NCBI GenBank assembly: GCA_004431415.1
Contig: QPMI01000493.1
Location: forward strand, 62,001 to 126,000
Direction: 5' to 3'
Source of the DNA: Cyanophora paradoxa
Taxonomy: Eukaryota; Glaucocystophyceae; Cyanophorales; Cyanophoraceae
Length of the DNA stretch: 64,000 bases
Positions 12,301-24,300 of this stretch are shown in pieces (the stretch's first letter is position 1; every line of letters starts with the position of its first letter). The notes below the pieces were generated by a model. It saw only the letters and a program-made list of their open reading frames with translations, was not told the origin of the DNA and did no database searches. The position numbers and the translations under genes were made by a program.

Positions 12301-15300
12301 ACTCGTCAAGTAGCCGCTACTACGAGACGGTAGCTTTCAGGGACGAAAATGCGATACCCAAAGACGGGCACTGGCATCACCTCGTTTTCGTATTCACGGC
12401 CAACGAACTCCGCACGTACCGCAACGGAACCTTTTTACCACACTTGAAGACCGGACAGGCAGGAGCTGGAGCCTCGATTTCAAACATTGCCAGGACCCTC
12501 CAGTACATCGGGCGTAGCAATTGGGGAGCGCAGTCGCCATCTGACGTTTTCTACTCTGGTGCGATTTTCTATTCGTGCGCCAATTGCGATTCCATAGAAT
12601 AACTTTGCTGGCAGGGTTCCGAATCCACTCCGCGGAGCTGACGGCCGACCAAGTCATGGAAGCCTTCATGGGCAAGCAGCCGGCCGCGCCCGTCGAGCTG
12701 CACTACAAGCTCGACAGTTGCGGGAGCACGGTGCGCTCGGTTTGGGTGAGCTTAATAGGGTGCGGGCTTTGTCGGCTTATTTCTGCTTCCTCGCGCGCGC
12801 GCAGCTGGAAGGCACCCTGTCCCTCAAGGACGTGCCCGACTCGAGCGGGCGGGGCCGCTCAGGGAAGTTCGTCGGCGACATCGCCATGGCCTGTCCCCCT
12901 CCGGCCGCCGGCCTAGGTTTCTTCAGCCCCGATGTCGAAAGCGATTAGCTTTCCATTCACGCGGCCTCCAGGGCTGCGCTTCGGCACGGCTGGAGGGGCC
13001 GCGGCCCAGAGGTATCTGGACATGAGCGACTTCTTCGCGAGCCGAACTGTAGTTTGTCCTTTCTCTATTGAAGTGAGTCATTCTATTTCGGTGGCGAAAA
13101 ATCGTACTTGCATCTTTTGACGCTTTATAGTCTTGGATATATCCGAACTCAATGCCGGGTCATCCGGCCCGATGGGCCGATTTCACGCAGCCCACTCCCA
13201 TGTCGGGCGCGAGCCCACACGACTCAACGGTCCGCGCAGCTGCAGGCTTTCCGGCCCCCCGTTATGTTGAATTGACATCTCACGCAGTACTGGTTCATGT
13301 GTCCGTGCAATGTCGCGAGCTGCTCGTGCCAAGGCCGCGATGGATTCTTGGTGATGCAGAACATCCACACATCTACTGATCCCGTGCAAGGCCTCCGCGC
13401 CGCTACTGGAACGTCATACGTGCCGGTCCGAACGCTTTGCCTCCGATATATGCGTGAAACTTCAATGATAAGCAATTATGACGACCTTTCTCGGACAGCT
13501 CCAGCGCTGGACGCACCTCGTCGTCACGTACAGCGCCCCCAGCGGCGGACAGTGCACTGCCAAGGCGTACAAGAACGGCTTGCTCGTCGCTACGCAGTCT
13601 GTACGGGCTCTGGCGTCTATTCGGAGATCCATGGCGTTTGTTGGGAAGTCATTCTACCCGGTGAGACAATCTGAAAATTAATCAATTGAACAATCGCTGT
13701 GACAAACAATCGCTGATGCGCAGCAAGAGCCCTACATTCTGGACACAACCATCGGCGGTGAATATATATGCCAATATTAGCTATTCTAGCACGTGTCCGT
13801 GACGCGTGCGTGGGCACAGCTTTCCGCGTGTACAACTCTGAGCTCTCTGCGAGCCAAGTCCGTCTCGCGTACGCTAGCGCGAGCGCCCCGCTGGCCGGGC
13901 CGGCGCCCATCATCGTCGAGTACATGTTCTCTGACTGTCCGGTTCGAAAGCGAATGCGCAGAGCTTCAGGCCGTGGGATCGCTCCGCAAAGTCTCACACT
14001 CACGTGATCTCAGATAAATCGAACAGTGCTCACGACTTCCGGCGAGCTTCCTGGTGCCAAACTCGTTGGGGATGCAAGCGTAGACGTCACGTGTCGAATA
14101 ACTATTGATAAACCCACCGAGTCTATCAGTCTCCCAGCACCGTTCATCTTGTCGGCGATTTCCACGGGCCCGATGACGGTGCTCCTGACAGCGAACTTCA
14201 CTGCTGGCGTCGGGATTGCGACTCTCGACGCGGCGTGCGACGCGCCGGGCGCCCCAACGGGAGGCTACGTGGGGTCAGCTTCTGTGACCGACGCGGACGC
14301 GGCTGGCGCCGCTGTTTCCGTCTCGGTGGAGCTCTCGTACGGCGGATCGTACGTCGTTTCATGCTCCGTCAAAGCGCGAGGCCGCGCGGGTGGAGTGTCC
14401 TTGCCGTCCGCCATCTTCAACGCCACAGTCCCCCCGGTGCATGCGCTCAACAGTTCTTCGAGCCGTGCTCAATTGCTGACTGCATACATGTGCAGGGCAA
14501 CTCCATCACTGCTCAAAATGCGCTTCTTCCCTCCGCGAATACGGGCGCAAGCAACGCATTCTCTCGCGTTGGTGCTTGGCGATCGGTTGATTTCGAGACG
14601 CAAATTAATTCCTCCTGCAATTGACGAGCGAGATCTCAGGGAACGAAGTCGATCCGCAGGAGAGCGTTCGAATCGTCTTCGCCGCTCCGCTCGCGAATTA
14701 TCTCGTGGGCCAGAGGCCCGCGTCTCACCGCCTCGGATTTATCACGCGGACCACGTCGGAATACTCGTACTGCGACTTTGATCTCGACAGCAACCGATGC
14801 TCCTTCGTTCAACGGCTCGCCGATGTGCGCCCTCGAAAGATGAAGTGATCTTTCAGGCTGTGTTCTGGCGAGCTACTAATCCTTTTACTTTAGCTGCTGG
14901 GCGGTGCCGAGCCCACCGATTTCGCGTATTCGTCCATGACTCCGGTAACGACATCGCTTCGATAGGAATTTCCAATTTTGCGTGATCTTGCATCTCAGTG
15001 GCCGGCCAAGGACTGCGATGCCCGCTTCGCCCCTGCAAACCTCACGGCATTCCAGGCACGAAATTAAATTCATCGTATGAGCTATAACTTGTTGTCAAGT
15101 CCCTTATCCGCTAGCAGAGCAACTGGCCTTGGACGTCGCAAGCGTACGCAAACGCAAGCGATCTCATCGGCTCGACCGTCGCGGCCGTCTTGCGCCCTCC
15201 CTCCGACTGCGCTGGCTTCGGCTGCTACTCGCATGCTGCACAACGGTGGGCGACCTACGCGTTCGGTGGCTGCGCGCCGGCCCCATACGGGCCCATTCGG

Positions 15301-18300
15301 AGCTGGCCGGCGGGCCTGTGCTCGGGCGCCAGACCCTACGACTTTATGGGCGCAGCCGCCGCGTGGACTCACGACTTCCGCCATTTCTACGCCGCCTACG
15401 AGCGTACTTTCTACGAAGCAGTGCGTGCTCTTGATATGGCTGAGCGTGGTCTTGAAGCCTGTCTGTACGTTCGCTGAGCCCCTCTGAAGGTGTCGGGCCT
15501 CGCTTCCGCGAGCCCAACGGAAGAGTGCTCAGCGTTTTTCAATCACTGCTCAAGTGTCGCATCTTGATTCGACGCAGGTACAACTGGGCTGGAATGCTTG
15601 GGAATATGAACCTTTTCACCATTTCGGTAAGAAGCAATGGATTTTAAAAGCGTATGCATTCGTACAAATCTCAGTTGTTTAATTCTCAGCCGACGGGAAG
15701 CAATGCAAACATCACTGAGCATCGCTCTCGTCACTTCCGCCTGCAACCCGAACTCTTTGGCTTTGCGTGGGCCACTCCGGGCGCCGAGACGTCGTCTTCA
15801 GTAGCCTTCGGAAGCCACTTTTTCTATGGTGCATTCCCTTCGAATTCGGGTTTTACATTTCCTGTAAATTTGAAATCTAATACTGACTGAGAGCAGGCGC
15901 CACGAACTGCCTCGACTTCTTCGATGCCGAACCGTCCGGCCGTACGTTCGAGGGCAACGAGACTGCAAGCGACGTCAGGCGGGCGTATCCCGACATGACG
16001 TCGTTCGACGCGCTTCTCTTGCAGGAGCTGCGGGTGAGGCCTGATTCTTTCTATGCGTTAATCTTCTCGTTTTGCGCTGACTTTTACTTCAGTTCTTCCA
16101 GTTCTGGCAGCGAGGGGTTGCTTTCTTCTCTTCCTTTGCCACGCTCCGGAACAGCGGTGGACCCTCCGTCGTGCCGCTCCTCAAAGTCTGCTCGCTGCCG
16201 CTGGGCGTCGCTCTGCTCAAGTTCGACCTGGCGGCGATCGCGCCCGCCGGCTTCACCACCTCCGCCGAGTCGGTCTACAACACCGTGCCGTTCGCTTTCG
16301 ATGAATGCTCGCTCTATTACTATTCCCATCCAATCGATCGCCTGCGGCAGTTGGCCGCAAGAGAACGGCGCCTTCTTTGCCGACTCGTTCCCCGTGGGGG
16401 CCTCGGTGCAGGCAATGCACGCCGATGGGCGCATCGCCGACGGGGGACCGATCCTGTACCACGCCATCGTTCGGTGCGCCTCAATGATATGCGCATCCAC
16501 CTTGCCCCCTTCGGTATTCAACTCGCCTCAGAATTCCGTTCTTCCCCAACGCATCGGCGGCCGGCGCCTGCCCCGTTCTGCTCGTGTCGGGCATCTGCAG
16601 AGCGCGCGCTGTCGCACACGTGATCGCCATGTTCACGTGGGAAGTCGACCCGTCGCGGTTCTCCAATACACCTGTCGGCGTGCGGAGCTTCAACCCCTCC
16701 TTCCCTGCACCTCCAACGTACCGCACGGCCGTCTTCACGCACACGGCGTCGCGGGTCCTCCGCTCCGAGCAGCTCGCGCTCGCAGACCACTGGATTGTGC
16801 TCATTTGCTTGAAGCGCTTTTGTGTATGGGCATTCTTTTAACGTTGCAAGCAGGTTCAGAACGAGCGCCCGCTTCACGCCGGATACGGGCACGGGTATCT
16901 CGAGGGCCGCTGGGTCGACCCGCCCAACTCGAAGTACAGCTTCTGGGTCACCGGCGATCGCGTCACTCGCGTCCGCAAGGCGAACGCCTTCCAGAGCGGG
17001 ATGGCCAGTCCGGCAGCAAACATCGACGGCAGCATTCAGATTTACAAGACCGCGGACTGGCGCGGCACCAGGCAGGAGTGGACCTCGGTATGCATGTCAC
17101 CCTGTCGCTGAGCTTTGCAAGCTGTTATGATCAGCCAATGAGCTGAAATACACAACATCGCAGGTGGCGGCCGCTGTATACAAGGACGGCAATTTGTAGT
17201 GCGTGTTCTGCCCGCTGCCTGCTTTGTGACTCGTAAATAATCAAGGAACTTTTCGCCGCAGCGTTGTGCAGGAGGTTCACACGCAGGCGAACACGCGTGT
17301 CTTCACGTTTGCGTCGGACCGCGAGACGCGGCCGCAATACGTGCACAGTCGCCGGATGAAGCGAGACGCCGAGAGAGCCCCCGGCTCGCGGCTCGTCCGT
17401 CTTGAGAACGTGGACGCCAGTGGGCCATTCAGCAATGCGACCGTGAAAGTGACCACGATCGCGTCAACCTTTCCTGTAAGCCTGATCCGTTGTCTACGAG
17501 TTCCGCTGCCACTCTTGCTTACGGTTGCAATTGACGTGTCATTCAGGCGAACGTGCTGTACGCGACAGTTGTCGACGACTACTCCAGCGGTCGGATGTTC
17601 GAGAATGACCCAAGCGTCCCTTTTTCCGAACTTCCATGGGTACGGCCTATGAATAATGTTCAAACAACACGTCTCGAATCTTTGAAGACTGATCGGCGGC
17701 CAGGTGGTTTTCGTCGTGTCTGAGCCGGCATACCTGATCAAGCTGCACTCGCGCTGCAAACCTGGGACCAGGTGGAACTGGGAGGTGAGGGACTGGCCGC
17801 GGCATAGAGTTGGTTCAGCTTGCCTGATCCTTCGCCACAGGCTGCCCTCTTCAACCGCTCTGTCGCTATCGCCGATCTCTGCGTCGACTTGCCTGCCGGT
17901 GCCTTTCACTAAGACGGCCCCTGTCTTGCCTTGCGCTGCGACTCAGGTTTCGCTTGCTTCAGGGCGTTACTCGCCACGAGAAGGCCTCTTGCTCGACGAA
18001 GACGCCGAACTGTGCGCGCCAACTCCTGCGCTCCGACTGTGACTGGCTCGTCGGCCGCGCTCTGATTCGGGTTTCCGTGGCAGCTGCCCGAGCGGGACAT
18101 TCAGTGGGGCGGGGGCCACGGAATGCACCACGTGCAGCGCTGGAACGTCTTCGGACCTCGGCGCTTCGGCTTGCTACGGTGCTCAGTCTCCGGCTGTGCA
18201 TCGAACTTGCGTCCCGATTGTTGCGCTCAACCGCTCTCGGCAGACTGCCCGCAGCACACTTTCGCCATGAAAGCGGGCGACCCGTGCACGCCTTGCGCTG

Positions 18301-21300
18301 AGAATCTTTTCACACCCTCGGTGCGTTAGATTACAGAATGAAATCCGACTGTGGCTTTGTCTTACTGATCATATTACGATATCAGGCCAAATGGACGTTC
18401 CAGTGTGTGCCATGGTTTGTCTTTTATGTACTACTGGTCCTGTCTGTCATTCTGACTGCCATTTGTCGTTCAGCTTTCCAGGCACATATCTCCAGAGAGT
18501 GCCTCTCGCATGTGTTTCATGTCCGTCAAACAAGTACAGCATGGGCGGCGCGCTCGATTCGTGCTCGAGCTGTGCGTCTTCTCTCTCATGTGCACATCAT
18601 GAAATTGTTATCAGCGGCTTAATGTCTTCCAGGTTCGAACGGATCGTACCCCACGCCAGACTTGACCAACTGCGCGCCATGGTGAGTCGTCCCGCGAATT
18701 CATAGGTTTCGACTACTCACGGCCATACGCGTACAGCGCGGCGGGGACGCACCAGCCCGAGGAGCTCCGGCCGTGCGAGGCGTGCCCCCCAGGCACGTGG
18801 GCTGAGGCGGAGCACTTCGGCCCCTGCAACACTTGCCCGCCGGTAATCGCACTTTTCTTTACGTGATGTTCAAAGATATAATGATTAACTGGCTCATGCA
18901 CGAGCAGGGGCAAGTCACGACGGACAAGCAGGACGGATGCACGTGGTGCCGCCCAGGTTTCGGCGCTCCGCCGAACGAGACCGTCTGTTTGTCGTGCGAT
19001 GAAGGTCAGCGTCTTATATGCGCATGGAAGTCATATTGTTTAAATTGTCGGTTTTCTGGCAGACTACGCATCCCCGGATGGAAAGGGCTGCGAAAAGTGC
19101 GGCCCCGGCTACGTGTCACTGCCCGATAGAAAGGTGCTTTCCCATCTTTAGAATCAGTGTTGCCCTTATTTAACTTAAAGCTCATCGCGGTTATTTCTGC
19201 AGGCCTGTTTACCATGCCGTGGCGGCACCGCGGAATACGGGCGCGCTGGGGAGTGCCTTCCGTGCGCACAGAACGAGGTCGCCCCTTTCGAGGCGTCTTC
19301 AAACTGCACGGCGTGCCCGGACGGCACGTACGCTTCAACGGACCAGCGACTGTGCTTCGACTGCCCAGCTGGTTCGCGTGTCTTTGTTATCTGGGATCGC
19401 ATGCGTGTAATTAATTGCCTGTGCGATTCTGTCAGGCACGTACCGACATGGGGCGATGGCGAATTGCGAGGCTGTGCCCTTCCGGGCAGTCGCACTCATC
19501 GGTTCTTCCAACTACACGGCCTGCCTACCTGGCTTTGTCCCTGATGGCACGAAAGCCACATGCACGCCATGCCGAGGCGGTGAGCGAGAAACTGTTTCTT
19601 GCCTGCATTTTGTTTACGCAATGGGCTGTATGCAGGCTCATACCAGAGTGGCGATGACTGCTACCCGTGCCCGTTGAATACGATAGCTTCATCGGCTGGG
19701 ACGGTGGATTGCGCGCCGTGTGCGGCAGGCTACGTCGCCTCGGCAGACGCGCAGACCTGCGAGCCATGCCCCGTGGGGACGTGGCGGGACGCAAACATGA
19801 CCGTCTGCACCCCCGTTCCCAAGCGCTCCGCCGCCATGCAGGGGTCGTCGGCGTACACCGTGTGCGCAAGCGGGTACGTCCCGGATGGGACCAAGGCGAC
19901 CTGCGTCCCGTGCCCTGCAGGCGAGCAGACATTTACTGAGTTGTATGTGACCCACAAACGTGTCGTAATGCGTGCTACAGGCCTATTTCAACTCGAGGAC
20001 AGTTGCCTGCAGTGCCCGCTGAACTCTATCGTGAGCACCGTTGGCGCAGCACAGTGTACCCCATGCGCAGCAGGCACCGTGGCCTCTGCTGATCAACAGA
20101 CCTGCGTGCCGTGCCCATTCGGCACCTACCGCGCCGCGGACATGTCCAAGTGCACCCCCGTTCCGGCCCGCGCCGCCGCCATGCAGGGCTCCGCGGTCTA
20201 CGAAGTGTGCGGGAGCGGGAAAGTGCCATCAGCGATCCGATCAGACTGCGTTGAATGCCGCGCGGGGACCTACCAGCTGGAGGACCAGTGCCTGCCTTGC
20301 CCGCCAAACACGATCACGTCCGATCCCGGGAAGGACCAGTGCGAGACGTGCCCGGAGGGCTACGAGGCCGCGGCGGACAGGCAGAGCTGCACGCGTGCGT
20401 TGCATTTTGTACGGAGAATGAGTGCATGCTGACGGCAAGCGCGTGCAGCGTGCATGGCGGGTTACTATAGACACGCCCCAATGGTATCGTGCCAGCGGGT
20501 GCCGGTGGGGTCAGTGGCCCCAGCCGCGTCGAGGAACTATACAGTTTGTGCAAGGGGCACCGTCCCGAGCGACGACCTCGCGACGTGCCTCTCGTGTCCT
20601 CGGGGCACGTACGAGAGGGACTGGCGGTGCCGCGACTGCATTGGTGCGGGCTTGTTCGATGTCTTTTGCGCGTCATGTTTTGTGACACTTGCTCGATGTA
20701 TGCAGGCAACTCCATCGCGCCCAACTTGACGATGACAAGTTGCATTGACTGGTTTGCCTACATTAAATTTATTCTGACATGCCCTTCATGAAGATTCGAG
20801 GCTGTTACTTACGTTTCTCACGTGCACAGTGAGCCTGGAACAGTTGCGGATGCGACGCGCCAGCAGTGTACAGCATGGTTCGAACTCATTGCACACACTT
20901 CTCACGGCTGTGCATGTGCATTTACGCATCAAGTTTCCACAGCGAGCCAGGATACTACCAGCCCGACCGGAGCAGCGGCTGCGAACGATGCCCCACTACA
21001 CTCTTCTCCGAACGAAAGCAGTTCGGAGAATGCAAAGAGTGCCCAGCGGTAAGTAAGCGACCAAATGCTTCCTTGCCGATAGATATCTAGATCCGACTCC
21101 TATTATTGCTATCGAAATATAACCTGGGCCTTCTGTCGCAGGGCCAAGTTCCGAACGAAAAGCAAGACGGGTGCATGTGGTGCAGGTAAGAGGCCTTTGG
21201 CAAAGCTATCCGCTCATGCACCAAGAAGCATGTTTCCTCAGGCCTGGGTACGGGAGGCCTGCCAATGCGAGCATCTGTCTCGTTTGCGAGAATGGTATTC

Positions 21301-24300
21301 CACGATCCCATCCAGCTTTCCTAGATTTCATCTCGAGCCCCTTATCATTTGGCCGATGCGCCCTCTTATTCGCGGTGCTCGCCCCAGACCATGCGTCGCC
21401 TGACGGCACTGGCTGCAAGAGATGCGAGCCCGGATTCGTGTCGCCGCCGGACCGCCTGGTACAGTGCCCCTCCCAGAGGCCCGCTTCACTAGAATGACGT
21501 CGGAGCAGGCGTGCGTGCCTTGCCGTGGCGGGACCGCGGAGTCTCAGGGGGCGGGCGAGTGCATCCCGTGCGGACAGAACGAGGTCGCAGCGTTCGAAGG
21601 CTCAACGAATTGCACGGCCTGCATGGACGGCGAGTATGCATCAGCAGATCAGCGCTTGTGCTTCAAATGCCCCATCGGTGAGCATGCATGTTTTGCAATC
21701 GGAATGTTTACTTGAGTGTACGTGCACTTTCGTTTGTTGTTCTCTAACGCTGCAGCTGCGGTGCGATCAGGCACGTACCGGCATGGCTCAATGCCCGTCT
21801 GCACCAGTGTGCCTGCACGAGGAGTAGCCCTTGAAGGCTCTGCCAACTACACAACCTGCAATCCCGGCTTTGTTCCTGATGGAACAAAAGCTTCCTGCAT
21901 CGCCTGCCCCGCCGGTGCGCTTTTTGGATCTCTCGAGGAAACTACTGCTGACATAGACGTCCCATTGAAATCGCCTTGCACAGGATTACGACAAGCTGGC
22001 GATGAGTGCCTGCCGTGCACGATCAACCACATCGCATCAGCACCTGGATCGTTCGCCTGCATCCCTTGCAGCCCAGGCACGATCGCTTCGGCAGACGCAC
22101 AGTCCTGCGAGCCGTGCCCAACGGGAACATGGCGGAACGCAAGCATGACCGTCTGCTCCCCCGTCCCCAAGCGCGCCGCAGCCATGCAGGGGTCGTCGGC
22201 GTACACCGTGTGCGCAAGCGGGTACGTCCCGGATGGGACCAAGGCGACCTGCGTCCCGTGCCCTGCAGGCGAGATGACAGCTGTTATATTGCTTCACACG
22301 CGGAACCGCTATTGTTTACGCGTGCTGCAGGCCAGTACCAGCTCGAGGACAGCTGCCTGCAGTGCCCGCTGAACTCCATCATGAGCTTCTCAGGTGCCGC
22401 ATGGTGCTTGCCATGCGCGCCAGGCTATGCGGCATCGGCCGACCAGCAGTCCTGCGAGCCCTGCCCCTTCGGCACCTACCGCGCGGCAGAAATGTCCCAG
22501 TGCACCCCTGTTCCAGCCCGCGCCGCCGCCATGCAGGGCTCCGCGGTCTACGAAGTGTGCGGGAGCGGGAAAGTGCCATCAGCGATCCGATCAGACTGCG
22601 TTGAATGCCGCGCGGGGACCTACCAGCTGGAGGACCAGTGCCTGCCGTGCCCGCCAAACACGATCACGTCCGATCCCGGGAAGGACCAGTGCGAGACGTG
22701 CCCGGAGGGCTACGAGGCCGCGGCGGACAGGCAGAGCTGCACGCGTGCGTTGCATTTTGTACGGAGAATGAGTGCATGCTGACGGCAAGCGCGTGCAGCG
22801 TGCATGGCGGGTTACTATAGACACGCCCCAATGGTATCGTGCCAGCGGGTGCCGGTGGGGTCAGTGGCCCCAGCCGCGTCGAGGAACTATACGGTTTGTG
22901 CGAGGGGCACCGTCCCGAGCGACGACCTCGCGACGTGCCTCTCGTGTCCTCGGGGCACGTACGAGAGGGACTGGCGGTGCCGCGACTGCATCGGAAACAC
23001 GTACGCCCCTCTTCTGGGAATGATCTCCTGTCAGGAATGGTGATCCAGTTGATTGTTCGTCTCCTTTGCACTGTTAAATGTTAACGTATTTGCACAGCGA
23101 GCCCGGGTCCGTTGCGGACGAGACGCGCCAGCGGTGCACACCGTGCCCGAGCGGTACAGCAAGGCCTGCCAACGGCAGTTCCTGCATCGCGTGTACCAAA
23201 GGGTATTTCGCTAACGCGCCTGGCCGTGCCAAATGCGATCTATGGTTCGCGTGTACACCCGCACTTCCGCTACGCCTTTCGCATACAGCAATATGTTGAA
23301 CTCGTATCGCAGCCCTCCGGGCACCCAGTCCGCCGACGATCGCGTGACCTGCGTTCCGTGCCCCGCTGGATATATGGAGGTCAACGGCACGCGGACCTGC
23401 CGGCTCTGCGAGGAGGGAACAGTCGCAGAGGAGCGAGGCCTTGTGACGTGCACGGCATGTGGTCCTGGCGAGATCTCCAACGCCGACCGGTAAGCGGAGA
23501 TCGCTCGCTTACTAATCTCGTTTGCGACTGGCCGCCTCCCAATTGTTTGCAACCAACGTGCCCGCCTGCAGCACGCGCTGCAATCCGTGCCAAGCAGGCA
23601 CGTTCAAGCCTCGGAACATGAACATCTGCCTGCCGTGCCGGATCGGGACCTGGGCGCCAGTGGGCTCGCAGGCGTGTCGGCTCTGCCAGCCCGGCTCGTA
23701 CGCCTCAGAAGATTCCAGCGAGTGCATTCCGTGCACGCCGGGCACATTCATGCCGGAGGGCACGCAGACCTGCCTCCGAGTGCGCAGTGCTCTCGTTCTA
23801 ATTTTCCAGTGGCATAAACTTATCATGGCTTGGCGTGCTCCAGTGTCCCGAGACCTTCATCGCGCCCGATCCAGGAACGGCATTCGAGTGTAGCCCGTGC
23901 GGTGCGGGGTACACTTCGTCGGCGAACCGCCGCGTCTGCGAGCCCTGCGCGCTGGTGCGACCTCAAAAGTGTTCAGTGTGCGGGGCTGCGAAAGTAACAT
24001 TGTACTTCGTTCGCAGGGATTCTACAGGCCGCTAGACAGCAACAGCACTGGGTGCATTCCCTGTGGCCCTGGAACCGTCTCGCGGGCCCCAGGCAACGGC
24101 GAGTGCGAGCAGTGGTACGTCTCATTGAAGTCTCTACAATCGTCAGAAGCTTTCTATGAGACCACCTCGATTTCGCTCACATTGGGAGCAGTCCGTCGGG
24201 AAAGGTGCCACGCGAAGACCGCGCGGACTGCAGGGGTGAGAAGCTGCTGCTTACAATTGCTGCTCTTCCCACTTGGAAATGATCTCGACACCCGAACCTT

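Noticed and set aside
17995-18085. Apparent stop (CTGTGACTG) in copy 1 where copy 2 reads CTGTGGCTC, a possible copy 1 nonsense mutation
   Set aside because: A 46-nt GT-AG intron (GTGACT...GTGGCAG) spans the site in both copies. Removing it joins the cysteine repeat in frame as L-CPSGTFSG.
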